A DNA stretch of 64,000 bases from Planococcus sp. 107-1 (GCF_021513255.1 NZ_CP090977.1:3348001-3412000), one strand, 5' to 3'. Shown: positions 18,573 to 28,076, numbered from the stretch's first letter. The notes: generated from the sequence alone by a model not told the origin. Numbers and translations are program-made.

Positions 18573-19488
18573 GGGAATCTCCTCCTATAAGGTGCAGGAA
18601 ATAATCTTCGAGAGGCTGCTGTTTATGATTGATGGCCCCAATGGCGACGTGGCTTTGGACCATTGCCTGGATGATGTCATTTTGCGAAATGTGTTCATCG
18701 TAGATATTGATCAAGCCTTTTTCTTCTTTCACTCGGAAGTTTTTCAATTTCAATTCGTTTTCCAGTACGAAAGCCGCTCTTGGGTAATCTTCAACAAAAA
18801 GTTCCAAGTGATTGGCGTGCGAGTTTCTGATTTCCTCCATGGAAGCTTCTTTAATGAGTTTTCCTTTTCGGATGACGCCGACTGTATCGGCGATATGTTC
18901 AATTTCTGCCAGGTTATGGCTTGATATCAATAAAGTGATGCCGTATTGGCGGCTCAATTTCATAAAAAGATCGCGCAATTCATGCATGCCGACCGGATCG
19001 AGCCCATTCACCGGCTCATCTAGAATCAGAAGTTCCGGCTTTGTCATGACTGCTCTTGCAATGCCGAGCCGCTGCTTCATGCCGAGCGAGAATTCCTTGA
19101 CCGGCTTGTCTTCCACATTGATCAGGTTCACAAGTGCCAAAGCTTCGGAAATCGCTTTTTTGTCGTAATACCCCATATACTCACAATGAAGTTCGAGGTT
19201 TTTTCTCGCTGTCAGCTTTTCGTAGAAAATCGGGTATTCAATGATGCTTCCCATTCTTTTCAGCAGTTCGTATGAAGTTCCGTGGACTTTCTCACCCATT
19301 ACTTCAATCTCGCCTCCAGATGGCTTTACCAAATTGGTGATCATTTTCATGACCGTCGTTTTTCCTGCGCCGTTCGGTCCAAGGAAGCCGTAAATCTCTC
19401 CTTTGCGTATATTCATACTCACTTCGGAAACCACTTCTTCCCCGCGATAAGTTTTCGTCAGCCCTTGCGTTCTAAGAATATAAACCAT
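18565..19488 (-). CDS. ABC transporter ATP-binding protein, BcrA/bacitracin-export type
   Basis: 307 residues: Walker A GPNGAGKTT, signature SLGMKQRLGIARA, Walker B LLILDEPVNGLDP and switch His in ISSHNLAEIEH. A C-terminal extension of about 80 residues is usual for BcrA/YhcH-type lantibiotic and bacitracin exporters. ATG 19488 follows GAGGAG; the longer frame to 19521 lacks a site. Its end overlaps the permease start by 8 bases. It is downstream of a response regulator and histidine kinase, the usual layout for a peptide-antibiotic sensing and export module. Confidence 0.93.
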   Translation of the reverse strand: MVYILRTQGLTKTYRGEEVVSEVSMNIRKGEIYGFLGPNGAGKTTVMKMITNLVKPSGGEIEVMGEKVHGTSYELLKRMGSIIEYPIFYEKLTARKNLELHCEYMGYYDKKAISEALALVNLINVEDKPVKEFSLGMKQRLGIARAVMTKPELLILDEPVNGLDPVGMHELRDLFMKLSRQYGITLLISSHNLAEIEHIADTVGVIRKGKLIKEASMEEIRNSHANHLELFVEDYPRAAFVLENELKLKNFRVKEEKGLINIYDEHISQNDIIQAMVQSHVAIGAINHKQQPLEDYFLHLIGGDSHA

Positions 19489-19558
19489 TCCGCCATCTCC
19501 TCTCTTGCTTCTTAGATACACTTTATCAAAGGGAACTGTCGTTTCACTTACTAAATCC

Positions 19559-20505
19559 TTACGAATTCCTTACGTTTGTTATGGCGTTGAATTTCAGGAT
19601 AAAAACCGTCTTGTTGAAAGGAACGCTGGAAAAATCAATGCTTCCTTTCATGCGTTCCGTGAGCCTTTTCGCAATAGTCAATCCGAGCCCGCTTCCTTCA
19701 GCGGAAGAACTTCTCGCATCTTCCAATGTGTAAAGGCGCTCGAACACATGATGGAGATCTTTGGCGTTGATCCCTTTGCCGCGGTCCCAGACTTCTATCT
19801 GCACTTCATCCTTCTTCCGCTCTAATTTGAGCCCCAGTACCTGCCCATCTTTTCCGTACCGAATGGCATTGGATATCAGATTCTCCAACACCACGTGAGA
19901 GCTTCCGAATCCGCTTGGATATAAATCGATTCTTCCGGAATTTCAACCGCTACTTCCAAGCCTTTCGCAGTTAAGGTATCGTAAAAGCCGAGGATGGTTT
20001 TGCGGCATACTTCATTGATGTCGACCGTTTCAATTTCAATCGGCCAATCATCCGATTCCAGCTTTGCCAAATCAAAAAATTTGCTGATCAGGTTTCCGAC
20101 TTCAATGACTTTTCCGTTCACTTTTGAAAGCAGCTCTTCCTGTTCTTCAGGCGTGTAGCGCTTGTCATGCTGAATCGTTTCAATATAGCCCAGAATGACC
20201 GTTAACGGCGTTTTCAGGTCATGGGAGACATTGGACAGCATGCGGTTCATCGACATTCGGATGCGTGCTCCGTCAGCTGTGTATTCCTGATGGTAATCAA
20301 GCAGGGAATTGATGCTCGCCAGCAACTCACGGAGCGGTTTTTCATCAGTAACGAGCCGCAGCCGTTCAGTCGATTGCGTATCCATGATTTCATTTATTTT
20401 CCGGGAAATATACGGAAGGTCTTCTGTGATGGCTTTTTTTATCTTGTAATAGCGGTAGCTTACAAACAGCAGCAAAATTAGGAGGACAGCGCTCACATAA
20501 ATCAT
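19559..20505 (-). pseudogene. sensor histidine kinase, interrupted by a frameshift
   Basis: The first frame (ATG 20505, GGAGAA upstream) gives one membrane helix, a short linker and the phosphoacceptor box NVSHDLKTPLTVILGY, then ends at 19876 just after ADSEALT. The next frame supplies VLENLISNAIRYG (N box), WDRGKGI (G1) and GSGLGLTIAKRL (G2) down to 19559. One base is missing near 19890-19896, where GG in place of GGG would restore LTWVLENLISNA. The ATG overlaps the stop of the response regulator (ATGA). With the base restored this is a complete short kinase of about 315 residues. Assembly error is as likely as true decay. Confidence 0.85.
20395..20410. promoter_or_regulatory. Noc-binding-like site (NBS) inside the kinase gene
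   Basis: TATTTTCCGGGAAATA differs from the B. subtilis Noc site TATTTCCCGGGAAATA at one base. Confidence 0.6.
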
Positions 20506-21212
20506 TTCTCCATCTCCATCTTGTAGCCGATTCCCCAAACGGTCTTTATGTATTTCGGCGAGGACGCATCTTCTTCGATCTTCCCCCGGAGCCGCCGGAT
20601 GTGGACATTGATGACATTATCGTCTCCGTAATATGCCTCTTTCCATACGCTTTCAAAAAGTTGGCCTTTCGTGAAGACGCGGTTCGGATTGGTCGCGAGC
20701 AAACTCAGGATTTGAAATTCCTTCGCTGTCAGGTTGATTTCACTGCCGTTTTTCAAAACGGCAAAATTCGATAGATTGATTTCGAGCTCATCCACTTTCA
20801 CCAGTTGATCGGGATGTCCCGTTGCCGTATGGCTGTATTGTTTGGAACGGCGCAGCGCCGCTTTCACGCGTGCCGTCATTTCAATCAATGAAAATGGCTT
20901 TGCGATATAATCATCCGCCCCGAACCCAAGCCCAAGCGCTTTGTCCACATCGCTGCCTTTTGCAGACATGATCAAAATCGGCAGCATGCTGTCTTTTCTT
21001 AGTTCCTGCAGAATATCCAGTCCGTTTGCTGTCGGAAGCATCAAATCCAGGATGACCAAATCCACCATTTCTTTCGCAAATAGGCGCAACGCTTCATCAC
21101 CGTCAAACGCTGACGTAACGGCATAGCCTTCCCTTTTCAAATGGTTTGCCACCATTTCGTGGATTTGCTCATCATCTTCAACCAATAATATCGTTTCGTT
21201 CACTGTTTTCAC
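20502..21212 (-). CDS. OmpR/PhoB-family response regulator
   Basis: 236 residues: receiver domain (about 5-118) with acidic pocket EDDE, phosphoacceptor in VDLVILDLMLPTANG, switch Ser in IMSAKGSD and Lys in AKPFS. A C-terminal winged helix follows (about 135-235, HIRRLRGKIEEDASSPKYIKTVWGIGYKME). The start is a GTG at 21212 with a weak AAAGAA; a GTG three codons in is possible. Last codons overlap the kinase ATG. It should control the ABC exporter genes just downstream, as in Bce/Bcr-like modules. Confidence 0.93.
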   Translation of the reverse strand: MKTVNETILLVEDDEQIHEMVANHLKREGYAVTSAFDGDEALRLFAKEMVDLVILDLMLPTANGLDILQELRKDSMLPILIMSAKGSDVDKALGLGFGADDYIAKPFSLIEMTARVKAALRRSKQYSHTATGHPDQLVKVDELEINLSNFAVLKNGSEINLTAKEFQILSLLATNPNRVFTKGQLFESVWKEAYYGDDNVINVHIRRLRGKIEEDASSPKYIKTVWGIGYKMEMEK

Positions 21213-21312
21213 TTCTTTCTCGTCTTGTGCCCGTTTAATTTAAATCGTTTCCTCTTCCTATGATTCCATTCGAAAGGGAAAATTTCCTTTTTTCAGAGCA
21301 AGTTTCCGAAAT

Positions 21313-21345
21313 AAAAAGCTGCCGAGTATCGACAGCTTCAAACCT
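21313..21345 (-). terminator. terminator of the LURP-one gene
   Basis: AAGCTGtCGA / TCGgCAGCTT stem, then TTTTTATTTC on the minus strand. Confidence 0.7.
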
Positions 21346-21362
21346 TGCCGTATCGTCAGTCG

Positions 21363-21860
21363 TTACCCCGCTCCTCCGGCAGCGGCAGCAGACTGATCCG
21401 ATTTGACACAATCAATGGCCACAACGATAGCAATCACCACAGTTTCCATTCCTTCATCCAGTATCTCTACTTTGTAGCTGTCTCCCCAAGTGAACCATTC
21501 CTTGCTGACCTGGCCCACCACTTCTCCGTGCTGAAGGATTTGAAAATTCATATCCCACCAATTTCCTTGAACATCGATGCCCGTGCCTTCAATCGTATAA
21601 CGGGCTTTTAAAAAAGAAAACTCTTTTTGGATCGTCAACCGCTCCTGTCCGTTCACTTCCACAAAAAACCTAGGCAGGAAGCTGAATGTCTTCTTTGTGA
21701 TCAGCGCCACTTCTTCTCTCGCCGGGTTCATGATGGAAAAGGTTTTAGGAATTTGCATAAAACTGCCTTCAACATAATAGACATCGTTTTCTGCTGAATC
21801 TTTTACCGTGAATTTGCCGCTCAGACTGAAAACTTTCTGTTTGATGTAGAATTGCTTCAT
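21363..21860 (-). CDS. LURP-one-related protein (YxjI-like)
   Basis: 165 residues, a Tubby/LURP-one-like beta-barrel protein: MKQFYIKQKVFSLSGKFTVKD at the start, repeated strand pairs and a final helix (METVVIAIVVAID). B. subtilis YxjI is the related protein; no enzymatic role is established. ATG 21860 has GGGG nine bases upstream. It ends in an Ala/Gly-rich tail (AAAAGGAG). Stands alone between two terminators. Confidence 0.75.
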   Translation of the reverse strand: MKQFYIKQKVFSLSGKFTVKDSAENDVYYVEGSFMQIPKTFSIMNPAREEVALITKKTFSFLPRFFVEVNGQERLTIQKEFSFLKARYTIEGTGIDVQGNWWDMNFQILQHGEVVGQVSKEWFTWGDSYKVEILDEGMETVVIAIVVAIDCVKSDQSAAAAGGAG

Positions 21861-22052
21861 TTTCTTCATCCCCTTTTCGAAAATTAAAAACCTCGCCAAA
21901 AATCCTTATTATCCTTATTAACTTGTATACGTTTTTACAAGCGCTTGGTTTCCGATTCAAGACGATTCTTTTGGATACGTGGAAAAGCATTCCGTATCTC
22001 TTTTCCACCGGTTATACTAAAGGCAATTATTTTCCGAAAGGATGAGCCATTT

Positions 22053-22622
22053 ATGGAGATCCAGAATTTAATACCTGTGAAAACCCGTCAAGAGCTGAGA
22101 ACTTGGCTGGAGGAACACGCAGCAACTGAAAAGTTCTGTTGGGTGGTCGTCAGCATAAAAGAGCAGCCCGGAACGCTCCTCTATTTAGATGCGGTCGAAG
22201 AGGCGCTGTGCTTCGGCTGGATCGACAGCACCAAAAAAAGGGTCTCCGATACCGAAGTTGCCCAACGGCTTTCCCAGCGGCAAAAAAAGAGCAATTTTAC
22301 AGAGTTGAACAAAGAACGTGTGCGGAGGCTCGAAAAATTGGGCTTGATGACAGATCGTGGCCGGAGCATCTTGCCGGATATGCGTCCGGAGTCTTTTATC
22401 ATCGATCCTGAAATTGAAGCTCGCTTGAAAGAAGACGAGCAAGTCTGGCAACATTTCCTCCACTTTCCGGAACCCTACAAAAGAATTCGCATCGATACCA
22501 TCCAAAGCTCCAAAAGCGACCCTGACCTTTTCAATAAACGATTGGAGAAGTTTATCGAAAACACGAAGGAAAATAAATTGTACGGCCAGTGGCATGACAA
22601 CGGACGTTTGATTGATTATTAA
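22053..22622 (+). CDS. YdeI/OmpD-associated family protein
   Basis: 189 residues with the family hallmarks near the start: a WLEEHA...KFCWVVV stretch, then ALCFGWIDSTKKRV and TQ-rich WxxRxS-like FTELNKERVRRLEKLGLM. Family members (bacteriocin protection or YdeI) are small cytoplasmic proteins of unclear function; a role in resistance to cationic peptides was proposed for some. RBS AAAGGA precedes ATG 22053. The 108-base frame upstream is not supported. Single-gene unit. Confidence 0.82.
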   Translation: MEIQNLIPVKTRQELRTWLEEHAATEKFCWVVVSIKEQPGTLLYLDAVEEALCFGWIDSTKKRVSDTEVAQRLSQRQKKSNFTELNKERVRRLEKLGLMTDRGRSILPDMRPESFIIDPEIEARLKEDEQVWQHFLHFPEPYKRIRIDTIQSSKSDPDLFNKRLEKFIENTKENKLYGQWHDNGRLIDY

Positions 22623-22629
22623 CACGAGG

Positions 22630-22661
22630 AAAGGCTGCCAGATGATTTTGGCAGCCTTTTC
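22630..22661 (+). terminator. terminator of the YdeI-like gene
   Basis: AAAGGCTGCCA / TGGCAGCCTTTT stem with T run; it also faces the convergent membrane-protein gene. Confidence 0.85.
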
Positions 22662-22684
22662 GGTATCACTAACTACAGCGGGCT

Positions 22685-23359
22685 TCAAAGAAGAATGTTC
22701 TTTTTCCGCCTGGACCAAAGGAGATAGCCCAACCAGATTAAGGTCAGCCCCATCGGTACTGCCAGCACCCGGTCGTATGGATGCGGAATGATGGAAGCTC
22801 CAAGGGTAGCGACGGCACTAAAGACCAGGAAAACACCGGCAAGGCGCGGCAGCACTTTGGCACGGATGATGGCAAAACCGAACAAGACGCCGCCAAGAAT
22901 ATACATTCCTCCAGCCAAAGGCGCTAAAAGCGGCAGAAATCCGAGATCTGCGCCCGTTGAATAGCCGCCAAATATCCCCAAGAATCCTTCGACAAATTCA
23001 GGTGCCTCATCGATGAGCACGGGCAGAACCAACGCTTCAATAAAGCTGAAAATCAGTGAGGCTAGCCAGAACAGACTAAAGATGAGCGTTCCCACCAGTC
23101 CGAGCCAGCCGCTTTCCTTTATTTGCTTTGTGTAAATTCCTACGGTTCCAATCAAACTCGAAAAAGACATTAGACTGGTTAGCCCTGAAACAACAAGCCA
23201 GGAGCTTGTTCGAACCGAGGGTAATTGATCCGGCGGATGGATTAGTTGGATTGCAATGAATAAACTTCCTGCCAGAATCGCTGATAATCCCATCCAGCGG
23301 ATCAAACCGTCAGCTGAAATGGTTTTTCTTTCTTCGGTAGTCGTGAAAAGTGTTGCCAT
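22685..23359 (-). CDS. six-helix membrane protein of unknown function
   Basis: 224 residues with about six hydrophobic segments at 20-42, 55-75, 85-115, 140-165, 170-190 and 195-215, and a basic C-terminal end (WSRRKKNILL). It resembles DUF4386-like membrane proteins only in layout; I do not recognise it firmly. RBS GGGAGG precedes ATG 23359. It is divergent from an AraC/GyrI-like regulator across 111 bases, which may control it (inference). Confidence 0.7.
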   Translation of the reverse strand: MATLFTTTEERKTISADGLIRWMGLSAILAGSLFIAIQLIHPPDQLPSVRTSSWLVVSGLTSLMSFSSLIGTVGIYTKQIKESGWLGLVGTLIFSLFWLASLIFSFIEALVLPVLIDEAPEFVEGFLGIFGGYSTGADLGFLPLLAPLAGGMYILGGVLFGFAIIRAKVLPRLAGVFLVFSAVATLGASIIPHPYDRVLAVPMGLTLIWLGYLLWSRRKKNILL

Positions 23360-23470
23360 AAGCTATTCCTCCCTTTCTGAATAAAAGTAAAATCATTTTT
23401 GTATTGCCTCAAGCCAGTAGGAGAATGATGTAATTAACTGAAAAAACAGTCTTTTTTAAGGAGAATCCGG

Positions 23471-24340
23471 ATGAATCATTATGAAATCATCGAAGATGCG
23501 CTGATGCATATTGAAGAGAATCTTGAGCAGCCCTTGTCATTGGATTCTGTTGCCGCTTCAGCCAATTTATCCAAATATTATTTCCATCGATTATTTTCGG
23601 CGATGATCGGCTGTTCTTTGAATGACTACCTTCTGGCAAGAAGGCTGAATGCTTCACTGGATTTCATCCAAAACCAAAAGGATTCGTTAACCGAAATTGC
23701 GTACCGGTTGAATTTCGGCACGCAATCTTCTTTTAACAGGGCCTTCAAGCGGCAGTACCAACTGGCGCCAGGAGCTTTGCGAACAGGAAGCCGGCGGATT
23801 TCTGCAACGCCTGTGCCCACGGTCGTCAAAAGAGCGGTTAAGAATATCAATGGCGATGTGGTGGCAAATTTCAGCCTTACCGAACTCGAGCATATAACGC
23901 TCAGCGGCATCGCTTTTGAAGTTGATTTAATTACGGATGCCTATAAAGCGGAAATTCGTTCCTATGCCAAGAAACTGTTGAGCCATCTTGACGAAAGCGC
24001 GAGCGGCCCTTGCTATGTGGTCTACTCCAACTGCCAACCCGATTCGACGCGCTTTAAAGTTCTATTTGGAATTCCCTCTGCGATAAAAATTGATGAACCC
24101 TATTATTTCACGGTCGATCTGCCGCCGCTTTTTTGCGCCAAATTCACTTATTCAGGGGATTTGCTCGATATCGGCAACGTCCTAAAAAGCGACTACGCCC
24201 GGTTTTTAAAAATTTCCAAGCAGGAAACAGAAGACTCAACAATTGAACTTGTCCAAGTCTTCGACGACGTCCACCACCTTGAATCGGACTATCACATTTA
24301 TGCCCCGATCAAGAAACTGCCAATCGATTCGGATTTTTGA
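23471..24340 (+). CDS. AraC-family regulator with GyrI-like effector domain
   Basis: 289 residues: two HTH motifs in the first 100 (LSLDSVAASANLSKYYFHRLF and LTEIAYRLNFGTQSSFNRAFKRQY), then a GyrI-like/SOUL-type domain (about 130-289). Rob/BmrR-style proteins with this combination sense small hydrophobic compounds and switch on efflux or detoxification genes. RBS AAGGAG precedes ATG 23471. Divergent partner is a membrane protein, a plausible target. Confidence 0.92.
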   Translation: MNHYEIIEDALMHIEENLEQPLSLDSVAASANLSKYYFHRLFSAMIGCSLNDYLLARRLNASLDFIQNQKDSLTEIAYRLNFGTQSSFNRAFKRQYQLAPGALRTGSRRISATPVPTVVKRAVKNINGDVVANFSLTELEHITLSGIAFEVDLITDAYKAEIRSYAKKLLSHLDESASGPCYVVYSNCQPDSTRFKVLFGIPSAIKIDEPYYFTVDLPPLFCAKFTYSGDLLDIGNVLKSDYARFLKISKQETEDSTIELVQVFDDVHHLESDYHIYAPIKKLPIDSDF

Positions 24341-24433
24341 TGTTCACCCCAGTTTGCTTGCCGCTCCTTTCTTTTTTGGTAATTCCAATGTAGCGGCGAA
24401 CCGCCTCCTCCTGCTATCCAAATCTTGCTGTAA

Positions 24434-24483
24434 TAAAAAAATCAACCAAGCACCTCGCAAGAGATGTTTGGTTGATTTTCTTT
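24434..24483. terminator. bidirectional terminator
   Basis: AAATCAACCAAGCA / TGtTTGGTTGATTT stem with A and T runs between convergent genes. Confidence 0.85.
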
Positions 24484-25677
24484 TTAATCCAGCTGTTCTT
24501 CTTCCAGCAGCTTGAAGCCTTCGATCATCGTGTCTTCTTCCACTTCGATCAAGATGCAGCGCTTGCCGTTGTAATTGACTTGTTTAACATAGCGCAAGTC
24601 TTGCGGACTGATTTTGATCTCCGCGACTTTCGTGTTGATCTTGATGGATTTCGATGCGTAGCTCGGCACGACATGGCTTGCTTTCATTTCGTAGTTTTTG
24701 TCTTCCACGACTTGCTGAAAAGCGCGTTCCACTTTTTCAGCACTGATGTCTTTCACGCCGCTTGCCTTCAGCACCCGCGTCACTTCCACCGTATCCAAAA
24801 CAGGAATTTCCACGTCTTCTTTCTCCGCTTCTTTTTCCACTTCAAGCATGAGGTTGATTTCATCATAGAGGCCAGCTAAGGTCCGGGAATTCACTTCTTC
24901 GCCGATCACCGCTTTGACAATTTCCTCGAACACCGCTTTGTCTTCCTCCGCCGTGACGATTTCGTCGCCGTTCAGCACATTTTCGATAAACTGGAAATCC
25001 GGCTTATTCGCTTTGCTCGCCGAGTAGACGATGTGGTTGATGTCTGCGGCATTGTCCGTGAAGCCCGGAAACAGGAAGCCTCCCACTGGTGAAGTTAATT
25101 TGATCACCGGATCGAGCAGGGTATTCGATTTGAATTCCTTTTCGGCAAAATCAAACACGAGCGAGCTTTTCGGCAATTCGGTCTGATTCATGCTGCCGAG
25201 GATGAACGGCGTCGTGTACACTTCATCGCGCATATCGATTTCGGTTTCATCCGCTTCGCGCTTCGTCGTCTTGAAATACGTCCCGCGGATAAATGTGATG
25301 ACCATGTCCTTCTCAAACGGTTTTTCTTCAATCATTTTTAACGCGATACGCTGCATGTTTTCCTGCCATTCCGCAGCCTCTTTTGTTTCAAGCCCTTCAT
25401 ACAATAAGCGCTGCGTATGGTCTGCCTGCCCTTCTTCCTGCGGCAGAAACTTCACTTCAAACAGTTTGGCATCGAGCTTCCCGCCCAATACCTTTTTAAA
25501 ATTGGCTAAAAACAGCTCTTGCTGCTCCCGGTCGAGCAGTGAAAACGAACGGCTGTCCTCGTGGAAAATTTCCGTCGCTTCTCCCTGGATGTAGACATTG
25601 TAAATCTCTGCGATTTTCAGTAGATCCGTATCAAGCTTAAAACGTTTGCGAATATCGGCTATATCTTTGTTATTCAT
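24484..25677 (-). CDS. DUF4317 family protein
   Basis: About 397 residues, start DIADIRKRFKLDTDLLKI and overall length typical of the DUF4317 family of Bacillota. Acidic, soluble, no signal peptide or membrane segment; the function is not known. The start is ambiguous: ATG 25677 is 12 bases after GGGAG, while TTG 25683 is six bases after it. Single-gene unit with its own terminator. Confidence 0.82.
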   Translation of the reverse strand: MNNKDIADIRKRFKLDTDLLKIAEIYNVYIQGEATEIFHEDSRSFSLLDREQQELFLANFKKVLGGKLDAKLFEVKFLPQEEGQADHTQRLLYEGLETKEAAEWQENMQRIALKMIEEKPFEKDMVITFIRGTYFKTTKREADETEIDMRDEVYTTPFILGSMNQTELPKSSLVFDFAEKEFKSNTLLDPVIKLTSPVGGFLFPGFTDNAADINHIVYSASKANKPDFQFIENVLNGDEIVTAEEDKAVFEEIVKAVIGEEVNSRTLAGLYDEINLMLEVEKEAEKEDVEIPVLDTVEVTRVLKASGVKDISAEKVERAFQQVVEDKNYEMKASHVVPSYASKSIKINTKVAEIKISPQDLRYVKQVNYNGKRCILIEVEEDTMIEGFKLLEEEQLD

Positions 25678-25820
25678 TTTCAATTCCAACTCCCTGGCTC
25701 ATAAAATCCGTGTGGTGCAAAAAAAGAGCAGCCAAAGCGAAATTCCGGCTTTTGGCGCTCTCTTATTATACCAATAGTTGAAGTCTCACGCGTGGCTCCG
25801 AAGCATGCGCGATGATTTCT

Positions 25821-26774
25821 TTAAGTACGCTTGATTCGGCTTTCGATATAGCTTCTCCGGTTCTCGAGAAAATCCGGCAAAAACAAGGGAATTGCGTCGT
25901 AGTCGTCCGCAGCCGTCTTCGGTTTGACGAAATTCGTCTGCTCTGTAGCGACTTCGATCAATAGATTGTTCGGCTCCCGGTAATACAGCGATTCAAAAAA
26001 ATCGCGCTGCTTAATGCCGGAATATTTGAAGTTGATTTCCAGGATCCGTTCTTCTACTCCAGTTAAGAAGCTCCGGTCTTTTGCATTGAGTGCAATGTGC
26101 TGGACGGACCCCACCCCTTGTTCTTCAATATCGCGTGTACGGTCTTCAATGAGGTGAAGCTGCTGTCCGAACAAGGCATTTTCTCCGCCTAATACCGTTA
26201 CTTGCTGCTGATGATGTTCATATGTCTCGATTAGCTTCAGCTCATGCAAGTCCATAAAAGCACGGGCAGAAGCCTCTGCGTACCGGACGCGGCATTGAAA
26301 AGAGTCAATGCCCAAAATCGCATGTTCCAGCGGGATATCGGCTGACTTATGCGGTGCATGTTCAGAAGCCGCTCCTGTTCTTAACGGCGTCAGTGCCAAC
26401 TGTATGCCGTCCCGGTCTTCAAAATGCAAATACTTTTTGCCTTGATAATATTCAATTTCGCAATTAAATACCTCATGGGCTTCGAACCGGCTCAGCCAGA
26501 ATTGGAGCGATGCTTCAGAAGGCACTGCAAAAACGGTGCGCTCGAGGCTATTCGTGCCGAATTTCTTTGATGGCGTATTCTGCATTTCAAATACGCTGAA
26601 TTCAGTTCCCGGCCGTCCTGTTTTGTCGCCGAAGAACAAATGGATCATTTCCACTTCATCCTGGTTCACGGTTTTTAATAGAAATTCCATACCGAGTAGC
26701 TTATGATAAAAATCAAAGGTCACGTAACGGTCACGGTTGATGACGGAAACATGATGGATAATCGGACTTGCCAT
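25821..26774 (-). CDS. ring-cleaving dioxygenase, VOC superfamily (MhqA/MhqO-like)
   Basis: 317 residues with two vicinal-oxygen-chelate modules (about 5-130 and 150-290). Candidate metal ligands are in IIHHVSVINRD, the VQHIALNAKD stretch and LLIEVATE. B. subtilis MhqA/E/O of this family are induced by hydroquinones and act in catechol or quinone detoxification. The divergent neighbour, 35 bases away, is an MhqD-type esterase, so the pair looks like the mhq quinone-stress set. RBS GCAGGTG precedes ATG 26774. Confidence 0.9.
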   Translation of the reverse strand: MASPIIHHVSVINRDRYVTFDFYHKLLGMEFLLKTVNQDEVEMIHLFFGDKTGRPGTEFSVFEMQNTPSKKFGTNSLERTVFAVPSEASLQFWLSRFEAHEVFNCEIEYYQGKKYLHFEDRDGIQLALTPLRTGAASEHAPHKSADIPLEHAILGIDSFQCRVRYAEASARAFMDLHELKLIETYEHHQQQVTVLGGENALFGQQLHLIEDRTRDIEEQGVGSVQHIALNAKDRSFLTGVEERILEINFKYSGIKQRDFFESLYYREPNNLLIEVATEQTNFVKPKTAADDYDAIPLFLPDFLENRRSYIESRIKRT

Positions 26775-26809
26775 AGGACACCTGCCTTGGTCAGATTGGA
26801 GACTTAATT

Positions 26810-27388
26810 ATGGAACAGTTTAACATAGCTTCAAATTCGAATACATCTTTTGCCGTTTTCCACGGCACCGGCGGAAATGAGTATTCCTTGCTGCAAGTTG
26901 TCGGGGATATTGATCCGACTGCAGCAATTCGCGCTTATATCGGGGATGTGGGCCAAGGTAAAGAGCGCCGCTTTTTTGCCCCTTTGCAGGATGGCGAACT
27001 GGACCGCACCGAGCTTGATACCCATGTTTCGTCCTTCCTGGCCCACTGGGCGCAGCAAAAGCCTGAAGGTACAGTGATCATGATGGGATATTCCAACGGC
27101 GCTAATTTCCTTCTGGCGCTCCTCGAGAAGGAACCGGATCTGGCAGATGCTGTCATCTTGCTGCATCCATCTAATCTGGGCTATCAGTTCACCGGGACTT
27201 CGGACACTGCGCTGCTTTTGACAGCAGGCGCACGCGATGTCCTATCCAGTCCGGGCGAATCTTTAAAACTGTCAAAAACGCTGGCTGCCCATTTTCCGCA
27301 TTCCGCGTTTAAGCTATTCGATTACGGCCATGAACTGACGGATGAAGAAGTAAGCTTTATCCGCTCCTGGCTCGCCCGGCAGAAATAG
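26810..27388 (+). CDS. alpha/beta hydrolase (MhqD-like carboxylesterase/phospholipase family)
   Basis: 192 residues. Oxyanion start FHGTGGNE, nucleophile elbow MGYSNGAN (Ser about 92), acid in TAGARDVL (Asp about 143) and His in FDYGHELT (about 176) complete the triad. It is close in layout to B. subtilis MhqD, which belongs to the hydroquinone-responsive regulon. RBS GGAG precedes ATG 26810. Only 35 bases separate it from the divergent dioxygenase start, so its promoter must reach into that gene. Confidence 0.88.
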   Translation: MEQFNIASNSNTSFAVFHGTGGNEYSLLQVVGDIDPTAAIRAYIGDVGQGKERRFFAPLQDGELDRTELDTHVSSFLAHWAQQKPEGTVIMMGYSNGANFLLALLEKEPDLADAVILLHPSNLGYQFTGTSDTALLLTAGARDVLSSPGESLKLSKTLAAHFPHSAFKLFDYGHELTDEEVSFIRSWLARQK

Positions 27389-27393
27389 CTGCT

Positions 27394-27449
27394 AAAAAAT
27401 AAAAAGTCATGCAAGGCGCGTAAAGTGCCAGCATGATTTTTTATTTTTT
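27394..27449. terminator. bidirectional terminator
   Basis: AAAAAATAAAAAGTCATGC / GCATGATTTTTTATTTTTT with inner GGC/GCC: long stem between convergent genes. Confidence 0.85.
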
Positions 27450-27459
27450 GCCTGGAAAT

Positions 27460-28076
27460 TCAAGTCGCAATTCCGATCGATGTATTTTCATAGCTTGGGT
27501 CTTTTAATGCTTTCAAGATGAAATGTGCGACATCCGCACGCGGGATGGTCTTCGACTTTTCCGGTACGCCTTCTGCCGCTTCCCGGTATTTTCCGGTGAA
27601 CGCGCCGTTGGTCAATCCCATCGGACGAACAATGGTATAGATCAGTCCATGCGATGCAATCCAGTCTGCAGAAGCCCGGTGGTCAATAAGCGCGTTCTTT
27701 AGCATGCCCATCATCAGCTTCCGCTGAAGCCCGGAAGTTCGTTGTGGATGCCGGCAGATGCCGTATAGACGATCCGCTTCACACCATGCGCTTGCATCCC
27801 AGCGACAATGTGTTCAGTCATTTCTTCAAGTTCGGATGATCTTTTCATTCCTTGGCTCGAGCCGAGGCAAGAAACCACGGCATCGTGTCCCGCGATTGCT
27901 GCGGACACTTCGGCCGGGTTGAAGGCATCCCCTTGGACCACCGTCAATTTTTCGTGGGCCGTCTCCAGTTTTGCCGGTGTCCGGACAAAAGCCGTAACTT
28001 CCAAACCGCTTTCTACTGCTTGTTTCACAACGGATTGGCCTACTCCGCCCGTAGCTCCAAAAACGATGATTTTCAT
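27460..28076 (-). pseudogene. NAD(P)H-binding (NmrA/SDR-like) protein, interrupted by a frameshift
   Basis: The first frame (ATG 28076) shows the Rossmann start MKIIVFGATGGVGQSVV and runs to ...GIHNELPGFSGS, stopping at 27714. The other frame resumes with MMGMLKNALIDHRASADWI and VRPMGLTNGAFTG to 27460. Together they form a normal atypical SDR of about 205 residues. Restoring one A near 27717-27722 gives FSGKLMMGMLKNAL, the expected family reading. One-base loss or consensus error; the rest of the frame is undamaged. Likely a reductase acting on an unknown small substrate. Confidence 0.83.

Noticed and set aside
28015..28035. parS half-site TGTTTCACAACGG
   Set aside because: Only one arm of the palindrome is present.
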